From Daphnia pulex (lineage: Eukaryota; Arthropoda; Branchiopoda; Diplostraca; Daphniidae), in the NCBI RefSeq assembly GCF_021134715.1, contig NC_060019.1:4650001-4714000 (forward strand): 64,000 nt of DNA, in the 5' to 3' direction. Positions 8,275-19,222 of the stretch are shown here, piece by piece. Both the position numbers and the translations under genes were made by a program. The notes under the pieces are model-generated. The model was not told where the DNA came from and did no database searches. It saw nothing but the letters and a program-made list of their open reading frames with translations. Within the stretch, counting starts at the first letter, position 1. Every line of letters begins with the position of its first letter.

Positions 8275-11093
8275 TTATTGCTGGAATTCATCATATTCAT
8301 CAATTACAAATCCATCACGGTAATCAGGGTCTTCTGGCTCGTCGGAATCAGCGGATGAAGAAGAACACTCCTTGTTGGTTGGCTCATGGTCAGAAGCTTG
8401 GCCGTCTGATTCCTCCGAAGCGGAATAGACAGCTTCCACCTCGTCCAGCGGAGCCTCCACAGATGTGTAATTATCATCGTGATACTCGACAAAGCAATTT
8501 CTCTTCTTCCCGAGGCTCAAAAACACATTACATTGTTTGCACTTTGAGAATGGTCTTGATTCCAATTTTTTTGGTGTCGTTGCCTGGCACCACTCGCACC
8601 TGCCTCTCGCCTCCCCAAAGATGGGTAGATGGTTGCCCACACAAGTTAACCGAATGTCGTCCCTTACACTCAGTCGACTTTTCCGCCGCTTTGCTCCTGG
8701 TTCAGCGGAAGGGTGAATGGTTGGCATCATTCGCCCGGCTCGACCAGCTTTGGTTTTATTTTCGTTCAGGGCGTGGGACAAAAGACCCATCGTGACGTTC
8801 CGTTTGAACTCGAGAAACGGCATCTGAACTTCGTAAGTCTCCAGATAATTTTCCTCGACCTAAGTCAAGAAAAAAACGGAAATTATTGTGTGTTTAAAGT
8901 TTTAATTTCCTCCATCTGTGATCTCACCATATCATTGAAGCATATCCAGCTGTTCACCAGACATGTCTCCAAGAGAGAGTATAAGAGACGGTGCCACCAT
9001 TTTTTGGCTTTACGGTCTCTCTCGTAGTAAGAACGCAGCTGGTTCGCCGTGTCTACACCGCCCATGTTATTGACGTAATCGTCAATAGCCTTTGGACAAG
9101 ACTTGGATCGGAACGAACCATCACGCTGCTTTCTCCTGACCTTGACAATATCTGAGCCGTGATAGTTGGAAGCGACCCGAAACGCCTTAGTGTCTCTCCA
9201 TACGAAGATTCCCTTTCGGCATGTTCCGGGCTCACCACCGAACTTGGCTGCAAATTCGTCCGGCCTTAGGTTCGACTCATTCTTCGTCATGATGGGCTGG
9301 TTGACCCGACTTGGAAGAATCGTTCCAACGGCGTTGACACCATTCTCGCGGAGCTTGTCCAAGAGGGCAATGCTCGTAAAGAACCGGTCAAAGGCCACTA
9401 CGAAACCTTGATCTGTCAGGGGTTGACAAAGATCAACGACAACTCTCTCCACCGCCTCGTTATTACGAGATCTTTTTTGCTTTTCCCCAAAGCGAGCTCC
9501 TTGATAGATCTCAAACTTATAGGTATACCCACGATGGCAACAGCGGCTCCAAATTTTGAAACCAGACTTGATCGGTTTGTTCTTCATCGTCTGCCTCAGC
9601 ATTGAGCGGCCTTTGTATTTGACCATAGACTCGTCGATGCTGTGACCCCTAGGAGGCTTTCTACACTCATGATAGCGTCCATTGAGTCTTTTGACCAGAG
9701 GACGGATCTTACGGATAGGATCCGGTCGCTCTGGATCCTGATCCGGGTCGTCAGAATTAGGGTCAACATCATCCCATGGGCTTGCGCAAGCTATGTGTTT
9801 AGAACTGAATTTGAATCGCTCGCGAGTCATGGCCTGTTGAATTATTCCGAGCACGAGACCAGTGTCTGGTTGCTGCTCCCAGAACATCGACAGCTCGTGC
9901 AGACGGTGATATCCGATCAAGAACTGTATGCCAAAGAAGGCTATAAGTTCGTGGTCTGTGACAAAACCTCCAGCAGGCAACCGCGGGCCGATTAACCTGC
10001 CTTCAGGCTTGCCACCCACTTTTCGAGACGGTGGCGTCTTCCTTGAATTCCAGAATTCAGCGATGTAGTCATTTGTTGCCTCCCGAAGAAGGTACAAAGT
10101 GTCCTCACCACCAAGCATCGACTTAAAAACTCCGAGGGGAGTCAAAAAACGACTGAATTGACTCAACACGGGGCCTGGTTCTTCTAGGGGTGCAAACTGA
10201 ATTGCCCTTTCCTGGAACTGAGGCCTCGGTGAATCATCATCAGCCCGTGATTGTCTCCCAACGTCGCCCCAGACTTTGCATTCTTTCCAATTCCGGTTGA
10301 CGGCTTTATGTTGGGCGACTTTTTTGGCATCGGCCTTCTTTTGCATGTTCAGCTTGGCCGAATCTGAGTTCATTTTTTTGGCCAGCCGGAACGGATGCGC
10401 TGTAAGAACGCGAGGCCCACGACACCTCAAAGTCGCGTTCGTGAGACCGACCTTTTTCCCTGTGTAGTGCCGTGTTACTTCACCATCGGGATCGGCCGTT
10501 TCAGAAGAAGACCCTGCACTAATTGGTCTTCGGGTCTGACTTCTGGTTCGTTTTGGTGGGGAGGAGCCACTCTTTGAACTGTCTTCACGTTCCTTTCTTT
10601 TTTTCGCTTTTTGAACTCTTTTGAGTCTTTGAAGCGTCGCCGGTGATAGATCCAATCGTTCAAGTTGAACTGTAACGTCTTTCGGGGTTAATGGCTCTAC
10701 CACCGGCTCCTCTTCTTCTGTCCCAGCTTTTTGTTCATCATCCTCTGAGGCAGATGATTCATCCTCTATTTCCGGATCCTGATCAAGTTCCGGCCGCTGC
10801 GAAGCAACCAACTCCTGACCAGGCTCCTCATCCGGCTTCTCAACCGGCTCCTCGACCGGCTCCTCGACCGGCTCCTCGACCGGCTCCTCGACGGCAACCG
10901 CCTCCTCCTCCTGATCTTGAGCCTCCGGTACAGTATCAAAATCGATTACCAGCTCTTGATCTCCAGCTAAACGTTCTCTTTCTTCTTTCAGCTGCCTCCT
11001 TTTTAATACAGCTGCGGCGGCGGCTTTCTTGGCTGAATTTTTCACGGCTCTCGACTTGGTATATCTTGGGTCTCTCTTTTTATTTTTCGCCAT
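8275..11093 (-). CDS. piggyBac-family transposase (Pokey-like), two exons
   Basis: This cut-and-paste transposase acts at TTAA sites in the nucleus. Exon 1 is 11093-8928 (722 residues) and exon 2 is 8859-8275 (194 residues), giving 916 in total. The 68-bp intron runs GTGAGA...TTAG and joins in phase 0 (ICFNDM to VEENYLETYEV). Residues 1-230 are charged, with EEPV repeats near 70-90. The catalytic core follows, with acidic residues at D487 (SIDESM), D569 (AFDRFFTS) and D681 (MGGVD). A C-terminal Cys-rich domain (CEWCQA, CKQCNVFL, CFVEYH) sits in exon 2 and is followed by an acidic tail. No stops interrupt it, so it looks coding-competent although the element's left end is damaged. Confidence 0.9.
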
Positions 11094-11409
11094 TTTTAAT
11101 CAATCTGAAAATACAGAATCGAAAAAAAGGCACGATTAGTCTTTGTGAATTCGGTAAAAGGATAACGAATTGCCTTACGTCCTAAGCCTTATACGACGGT
11201 CTTATTTTATCATGCAGGGGAAAAGCATGCACATGCAGGAGTTACCGGGGCTGATTCTGATCCAGCGCCTTTCACCGCCTTTCGGAGTTTCCTCACGAGA
11301 CAGCAGTAATCAACGCACGGATAAGAAAGTACAAGAGGCTTTGTGTAAAATTTAATTACACGGGCACTAATAGCGCCTCGAAGACTTCAAAATCAATTCA
11401 AAAGAACCG

Positions 11410-12200
11410 TTGGACGGAAAGGAGCTCAGCTACAATGGAAATGAAACTACAACTAACGCTGAACCGGACAACTTCCCATTCTGCGTCTTCGTTCCATTTC
11501 CCAAAGCTCCCCGTCGATACCAAAGTTTTTGCGTCGAAGCTACTAAAGAAATTTCGCGCTTTCTTTTTCACCTCTTTCGCCTTCCCTTCGATATCTATCC
11601 AACCACCGGCTTCAAATTCACTTGAACCCTTTTTTTATTTGTATTTGAGGCATCGCGGACACTTAAGTCGCGCGGCACCCAGATAGGAATAAAAATAAAT
11701 AAGGAGCGTCGGGCGGAAAGGAGCTCAGCTACGATGGAAATGAAACTACAACTAACGCCGAACCGGACAACTTCCCATTCTGCGTCTTCGTTCCATTTCC
11801 CAAAGCTCCCCGTCGATACCAAAGTTTTTGCGTCGAAGCTACTAAAGAAATTTCGCGCTTTCTTTTTCACCTCTTTCGCCTTCCCTTCGATATCTATCCA
11901 ACCACCGGCTTCAAATTCACTTGAACCCTTTTTTTTATTTGTATTTGAGGCATCGCGGACACTTAAGTCGCGCGGCACCCAGATAGGAATAAAAATAAAT
12001 AAGGAGCGTCGGGCGGAAAGGAGCTCAGCTACGATGGAAATGAAACTACAACTAACGCCGAACCGGACAACTTCCCATTCTGCGTCTTCGTTCCATTTCC
12101 CAAAGCTCCCCGTCGATACCAAAGTTTTTGCGTCGAAGCTACTAAAGAAATTTCGCGCTTTCCTTTTCGCCTCTTTCGCCTTCCCTTCGATATCTATCCA
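11410..12200. repeat. Three tandem ~300-bp repeats inside the Pokey element
   Basis: GGAGCTCAGCTAC starts units at about 11421, 11720 and 12020 (periods 299 and 300). The third is cut at about 12215. A fourth, shorter copy lies at 13727-13870. Units are nearly identical. Each contains an in-frame shadow ATGGAAATGAAACTAC, which I do not take as a gene. The Pokey family is known to carry rDNA-spacer-like repeats, and I infer these are such. Confidence 0.7.
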
Positions 12201-13726
12201 ACCACCGGCTTCAAATTCATTTCATTCGATTACACGGACCGGAACGGAATAAAAATACCGCCTGGAAAAAAACTATTTAGAACTGACACTTCCCGTTCTG
12301 TTTTCGCTAATTCCCAGGGGAATTCATTACAACCACCCCTTCATTTTGCTTTCATCCGTGTTAACCAATATATTTCTGACATCTCTGAACTTTGAATTTC
12401 TGACATCTCTAACCGGCCAGTCTGCTCTGGCTTAATCGAAATTGCACCCGGCTCTAGGATAAATTAGGAGCCAATTCACGAGACATTCATCTCTACGCCA
12501 CTTCCAAAAAACTCTTAGGACTTTATTTTTTATTGCCATGTTTATTCAAGGCTTCTATATTGGCCAAAAGGATCCAATTTTATTTGATTTCGACGGTCTC
12601 CTCATGCTGGGACATGCATGCACATTCAATAATACGGGGTTTGTTTCTCATCTTATCCAGCGCTTTTCACATCTGCCGCAGATTGCCGCACATTTGTGAT
12701 CAACGCACAGAAAAGACAAGAAAAGAGGCATTGCTGACCACCCAACGGGCACTATAAATCCGGAAAGATTTCTGGTTGAATCAGGATCATTTCTAGGCGG
12801 CCAAAAACCCGGCAATCGGGCAAATGAATCGGAGTTACTCTTGTATTGGAAAGATTACTATGTTTTTAAGTTTCATCAGTATTCGAACAAAAAGTTCAGC
12901 AGGATGAATTGCTCCGTTCGTCTATTATTTTGTCTTCCACAAGCTCGCATTCATCCAAGTCCCGGCAACGACGTCACTACCCCGTCGTCGGGACTTGGCA
13001 AGGTTCGATTTTTCAAGACTCGGCGCCTGGCGCATTCGCCCGGTACTGCAATGGGCACGGGGACCAGCCCAAATAAACGTGTAAGGAGTTATCTGCCAAA
13101 ACGCTTTCGTCTCTGATTCGAACCATTCACCGACCGCTTCGACCATATCCATCATTTAAAACCATTATGCGAACTGTGTACAGAAGTGGAATTCCACGAT
13201 CTTGGACCGGTGAGTAGAACACGAAAGATGAAAACTACTAAGATTCGAATTGGTGATGAACTCTCCTCTTTTCGTCTCCAATCTTTCGCTTTGCTGTTCC
13301 ATCGGTAATCAAGGAAGAATTAATAATACCATCACCATCAGGTATTCACTTCCTGATTAAGCAACCGACTTTCAGACTTCCTAGGGTAAAATTGCTTTCG
13401 CGGGTCGATACCCTCGTCTCTCTCATAATCTTTCGGTTCGGATTTATATCTTCCGGCCGTAAACAGGTGGGTACTATAAGACCGAGAAGCGATGCAACGG
13501 AATCGAAGCTGAATTCATTTGAAGCGGCGGGTAGGTTAAGGAGCTCTGGCCACAAGGAATGAAACTAGTAACCCCGAATCGGACACTTCTGATTCTTCGT
13601 TTTTGACCCATTCCAACAGAGCTCCCCATCCAAACACAACTTCGAATTCATTTCTTTCACCCGCCATGCTCTCGAACTCATATATGCCCGTGCGGAATCA
13701 AAATAAATCCAATTGATGGTCGGAAA
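12201..13726. other. Pokey non-coding region
   Basis: No convincing gene. Short degraded echoes of the 300-bp unit (AGCTCCCCATC, TTCTGACATCTCTAACC) suggest older repeat copies. Confidence 0.45.
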
Positions 13727-14627
13727 GGAGCTCAGCTACGATGGAAATGAAACTACAACTAACGCCGAATCGGACAACTTCCCATTCTGCGTCTTCGTTC
13801 CATTTCCCAAAGCTCCCCGTCGATACCAAAGTTTTTGCGTCAAAGCTACTAAAGAAATTTCGCGCTAACTCTTCGCTTCTTTCGCCTTCCCTTCGATATC
13901 TATCCAACCATCGCTCGATCCCATTTCTTTCGAACGCGCCTGCCTGGCTGGTCAGCTCTACTTCTTTGTTTTTTTTTAATGAGGAACACAAATAAAACCT
14001 CACAATTTCTGACATCTCTAACCAGGGCGGTTCGTCCCCTTTTATCAAATATCTACTAAGCGCCGGCATCACCAATTCTGACTCCTGAAATGATCCTACT
14101 AACGAAATGAACCGGACACTTCCGAAAACCAGCACAACACTGGCGTTCTCCCGAATTTCAGATCATTCCAGTGCACGTTACACTAGGAGCTCACCACTGA
14201 TCAATACTTGAAAAAGTGCCCAACCACCTGGTGGTTCAAATCTGGCCGGGCTTTTGATAAAATTGCAGCCGCCTGGAGGGACATATCTGGCGGAGACTTA
14301 TATGTCCCGACAGTCCAGATCGAAGGTTCTCGTGTAGACTTCAATCAGAGCCGCCTGACGGGCCAGAAATGTCCCGTCACCGAAAACTCGGTAAAACACG
14401 AGAAATACTCGTTTTAATTTCTCCTCCTTTTTATCATTGAAAGACGGTAGGTCGATTAATTTTTCGTTGTAAGGCAATTCAATTCTGTAGGATGGATTTC
14501 GAGATATCAGCTTTGATAGGAATGAATTTAGCCGATTTGAAATCTCTCGTGTCTGAGGGCGAGGTCCCACCAGACCCTACTGAAAGCCGTCGAAAAAAAA
14601 ACGTCCAGTCAGTCGAAAAAGGGTTAA

Positions 14628-17600
14628 CTTAGCGCAATTAAGTTCATTGATAGCATTTACGAAACGAGGAGAACCAGCTAAAATAAATATTTTCAGCGAA
14701 AAATCGATAAGTCAAATATTTCGTGGTAGATCTAGCGCTATGTAAGCGCGCTTGTCGAACACCAACATGATTTAATTGAGATTAACGCACGCGCGATGCG
14801 CTAAATTCTCTGCAATACATTTCACATATAATTTACGAAAAGCTAAGCGCCACTTAACGCACATCGCATTTAAGTAAAATGAACGGGCGCACTTCTCGTA
14901 AATTTTGGCTTGAAATTAATGGCGCTAAATTTTGCGCATCTTGCAGACGCATACACATAGGCTACAAGAGCGCCTCTAATTTGATCTATTGGCCTGTATA
15001 GATATGTACAGTCACGCGCATGTCTATTTTTAGCGATTATTGCGGGCCGGTTCGCCATTTTAGCGCTAAGTACCGCCTGTCTACTGTTTTGGGCGGCTCG
15101 CTCTAAACAAATAATTAATTTAATAATATCGCGCTAGATCTATAGCGCTACTAAGCGCGCATTGCGCTAATTTTTTTCTTCTAAATAACTTACGCGCGAT
15201 TAAAATAATTTTGTGCGCTACTTAACGCGCATCACACTAAACGAGCACCCTTCTCATAAATTTTCATATGAAATTTATCCCGCTAATATTTTAACCATAA
15301 AATTCACTTGCTGGCGACGACACGTACACAGATTAGTCCGATGATGGGTTTCACGACGGTCGATCTGTCCCGGTTGATCGGCTACCCGTCGTTGACGGCT
15401 TTTCTACCCGTCGTTCGGCAATTTTCGAGAAGTGCGCTTGTTGAATTTACTTAAATGCGATGTGCGTTAGCCTAAAGTAGCGCAGAATATTTAATTTAGC
15501 GCTTGCGCGTTTCGCTAATAAAATAATGGAAATAACCGCGCTAAATTTCGCTTATCGTGCACAAGTTTATCACAAGTAAATGACAAGCGCAATGCGAGCT
15601 TACATCGCGCTAGATTCAGTCTAGATCTAGCGCGAAATATTTGACTAATCTATATTTCGCGCTAAATATTTTGTTACCGGGATATCCGGGTTTCGTAAAT
15701 TATATAATGAACTTGATAGCGCTACGTCTAGCACATCCCGCAAAAGTTAAGCACAAATAAATCATTAGCGCCATGAGCGCTTATAAAGATAGCCCTAATT
15801 CTTGCTCGAAATAATTGACTTCGTTATTTTTCGTGCAGCGAGCCGCCAAGAACGGGATGGGCGACGATTACGCTTAAATAACGGACGGGTGCGTGTGCTA
15901 CTTGTCTGACCGCTGTCGCCACAATCGTTTTCCTTGTCTCGCCTGTTTAATAAATTTTAGTGCGATGCGCGTTAGGTAGCGCAATAACATATTTATTTAA
16001 TTGCTTTCGCGTTTCGTAATAAACCTGACGAAATGAATTTTCCGTAAAGTATAGTTCATCCGGCATCGCGTGCTATAGTGAAGCGCAAGTAAATTATTAG
16101 TAGCCTACTATGCGTTTAAAAGTGTATGCTGTTATTTCCGCTTTGCCAGCAGCCTGAAATAGCGGACAGGCGACATAGCGCTAGATATAGCACGAATTAT
16201 TTGACTTTTTAGCGCTAATGTCCGTTTCTGAGCGAAGAACCACCTGTCTATACTGTTTTAGGCGGCTCACTCCGCGCAAATAATTAATTCAAAAATATCG
16301 TGCTAGATCTAGCTCATAAGCGCGCATTGCACTAATGATCTGGATAACTTGCTTGCGATAAGCTAAATAGCGCACGATAAATATCATCATAAAATTTAAG
16401 AAACGAGCAAGTGCTAAAAATAATATTTTGCGCTAATCAACGCGCATCACACTTAATTTATTTAAACGGGTGCACTTCTCATAAATTATCGACTGAAATT
16501 AATCCAGCTCATATTTTACCCTTAAATTCCGTGCTGGCCAGACTAGTGAGACTACCGCTTGCTTGAAACGACACACATGTGGTTCATGTAGTCGCAAAGG
16601 GGCAGTACTGCAAGCCCGGAATTAAACGGCGAAATATTACCGCAAGTTAATCTTAATTAAATCATAAGCGTCATGCACGTTTATTAGCGAGAAATCTAGC
16701 GCGAAATATTTAACGTAATTATTTTCATGGAGCGAGCTTCTGAAACAGCGGACAGGCGACGCTTAGCGATAAAGTAACGTGTGATGCTCAAAATTTGGCG
16801 CAATTTATTTCAGCCGGAAATTTGCCAGAAGTGCGACAGTTCAATTTACCCTACTTGATTATGATGCGCGGTAAGCAGCGTTAAATATTTATTTCAGTGC
16901 TTGCGCGTTTCATAAATAATAGGATGAAATAAATTAGAATAAATTTAGCGCAACGTGCGCAAGTTAATCAAAAAAACATTAGCACAATTCGCGCTTACAT
17001 AGCACTAGATCTAGCACGAATTAGCCTATTTGACTTCGTGATTTTTCGAGCTAAAGATTTATTATAGCGGTTTATCTTAGTTTCATAAATTATACTATAT
17101 TAAACTTGATTGCGATTAATTTATCGCATCCCTCAAAAGTTAAGGAAAAATGTATCGTTATTAGCGCCATGCTCGCTTAGATAGCAATATAGATCTAGCG
17201 CGAAATATTTGACTTTGTTTTTTTTTTGTTCACTGAGCGGACGGGCGGCACTTAGCGCTAAAATAATGGATGACCGGATCCGTGATAAGCACTAAAATAA
17301 CGGACAAGCGTTCGGTACTCGTCCGACAAGTCACCGCAATTGTTTTCCTTGTCGCGCCCATTTAATAATATTTGATACGATGCGCGTTTATTAGCGCAAA
17401 CTATTTATTTCAGCGCTTGTGCGTTTCGTAAATTTTACGAATTTAGCGCTTCGTTCTCAAGCTAAGTACAAATAAATTATTAGAGCAATAGGGTCTTTGC
17501 ATGAAATTCGATTTGTTTTTAACATACTTCATGAGAATCAGTTTTTCACGCTGATTCTCATGGTATTTTTCTTTTTTTATGATATGTAGCGCTAAATATT

Positions 17601-17900
17601 TATTTTAGCGCTTATATCGCTCTTTTATAATATGATGGAATTAATTGCGCGTAATTTAGATCATCGCGCGAAAGATAATTTCAATTTATTTTTTAGCGCC
17701 ATGCGCGCTTAATATATAGCGCTAGATCTAAAACGAATATATATATCTAAAACAACTTTCAGCATTCATAAATTTTCTCATAAATAAAATATATCTAAAA
17801 TAAATCTGGCTGGATATAAAATATATCGCACATATGTAATCTTCGCGTTTACCTTTCGCTTATTAGCGCTATATATAGTATAGTCCCTTGTCTATAAAGC
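14628..17900. repeat. GCGCTA/TAGCGC-rich degenerate repeat core of the long-TIR element
   Basis: The hexamers TAGCGC and GCGCTA, and TAGATCTAGCGC-type phrases, recur dozens of times in about 3.3 kb, far above chance. Longer phrases recur too: ACTTAACGCGCATC near 14845, 15222 and 16440; TTCTCATAAATT near 15250 and 16475; ACGGAC-type phrases near 15885 and 17295. At 17530-17562 there is a 12-bp perfect palindrome (CATGAGAATCAG arms). No coding sequence is seen. It reads as a degraded complex satellite or a transposon core rich in binding sites. Confidence 0.7.
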
Positions 17901-18127
17901 GCAAAGGGCTAAAATGGGGAGGAGTTTGTTTGTGTATCTGTCTGTTTGTTTGTCTGTAGGTGTGAGCGCACGCTGTAATTGGTCGAGCTTACCACCGGAG
18001 GCAATACGTCATCACATCTATCTTACAAGAGTACCGCCGGAGGCTATGCCGCTCTACCCTGCGAATTTACCGCCGGAGGCCGTGCGGGATTTCTCTACCC
18101 TACAAATTTACCACCGGAGGCCAAGCG

Positions 18128-19214
18128 TGAATATCCTATGTCAGGCAATGCGTGAACATCTCTACCCTACAAATTTACCGCCGGAGGCCAATGGAATCTA
18201 GCAAAGGTTATACAAATACAGCAGCTGACGGTGTATTGGCTATGGCTCTGGCTATAAGATGTCAAGTATGGTGGTTCAAGCCCACTCCCGCCTACATCGT
18301 TTATCGTGAATAATGGCGTGTCAGGGGATGGATACGTGCAGCCAAGGTGCAGTACCGACGATATATCGTGATAGAAAATTTTTCACGCAAAAAACACGGC
18401 GTTGACGCAAAACATTATATATTTTTTAATTTTAATCTGAAATAGCATAATGGTTCTAGCACTGGCTTTGAATTAAAGAGATTCATGGTTCAATTCCAGT
18501 GATAGCCTTACTTTTTATAAGGATACATTTTTTTTTACGGATGCTTTTGTTAGCCATGACTCAGACAAGTCAAAATTTCGCAAAAAAAAAATTTTAACAC
18601 AAAACTAAACAGTAAAATTAAAGAATATACATATTGAAAAAAAAAACAGCCGGAAGCAATGCGTGAAAAATTCTACACTACTAATTTACCGCCGGAGGAA
18701 AAACGTTAATATCCTCTATCCTGCAAATTTACCGCCGGAGGCCATGTGTGAATAATTACACATTAAAAATTTACCGACTTTTTAAGCAACGTATCCAAGC
18801 TCCAACAATGAAAATGGGAAGAATTTTCAAAAAATGTTTTTTTCAAATTTTGAAGTAAACTTGATAATTTTTTTTACGCTAAGGTTTAAGTTTTTTAAAG
18901 AAATGCTAAGATAAAAAGAAAAAAAATTCTCAAAATGTACAACCCTCAACATATGCTCTGCGACTTAAGATAAGGCTGTGTCTGAAATTTTTTATGTAAC
19001 CCATACCATTGAAACAGAAATTTTTTTAGAAAATTATGAAAAGGAATATAAACGTTTGGACGTTTTTGCTGTGAATTGAAAAGGGATAAAATAAATGTAT
19101 AACAAATATAAGGAGGCAATGTAATAAAAATAAGGAAAACTTAAGACATGGCTTTGTCTGTTACATGAAAAAGTTTCAGACACAGCCTTGTCTTAAGTCG
19201 GAGAGGACATGTTG
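18128..19214 (-). repeat. Right terminal inverted repeat of the long-TIR element
   Basis: Complement of 6876-8010, lacking one CCTCCGGCGGTAAATTTG unit present on the left. Extra GCCGGAGGC motifs continue inward to about 17990. The tip ends GGACATGTTG at 19214. Confidence 0.75.
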
Positions 19215-19222
19215 GAAACGGC
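19215..19222. repeat. Target-site duplication of the long-TIR element, right copy
   Basis: GAAACGGC, the partner of 6867-6874. Confidence 0.8.

Larger units (their letters stand above)
8042..14627 (-). mobile_element. Pokey-like piggyBac transposon
   Basis: The right end is TTAACCC read inward from 14627, the piggyBac-type terminus and TTAA target. The left junction is clear by comparison with the empty copy at 54403, but there is no TTAA there. About 225 bp of host sequence (54178-54402 in the empty copy) is missing, so the left terminus seems lost with flanking DNA. It contains a two-exon transposase and about 300-bp repeats like those the Pokey family is known to carry from the rDNA spacer. 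It is a copy outside rDNA. Confidence 0.75.
6875..19214. mobile_element. 12.3 kb DNA transposon with about 1.1 kb terminal inverted repeats, Mutator-like, non-autonomous
   Basis: The ends read CAACATGTCCTCTCC at left (6876) and its complement at right (to 19214). They are flanked by an 8-9 bp duplication in the LINE. A very long TIR with a 9-bp-type duplication is typical of Mutator-like elements, but no MULE transposase is visible, so the superfamily is inference. Interior: left TIR, Pokey insertion 8042-14627, GCGCTA-rich core 14628-17900, right TIR. Without Pokey it would be about 5.7 kb. A partial inverted relative lies at 52840-55607. Confidence 0.7.

Noticed and set aside
8244-8795. Plus-strand open frame opposite the transposase second exon
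   Set aside because: It is the shadow of the minus-strand Cys-rich exon, which has clear family motifs.
11595-12122. Open frames across the 300-bp Pokey repeats on both strands
   Set aside because: They simply read the repeat unit three times in each direction, with no codon-level signs of selection or family resemblance.
17914-18201. Frame with repeated LPPEA
   Set aside because: This is the TIR motif CTTACCACCGGAGGCAAT-type repeat read as protein.
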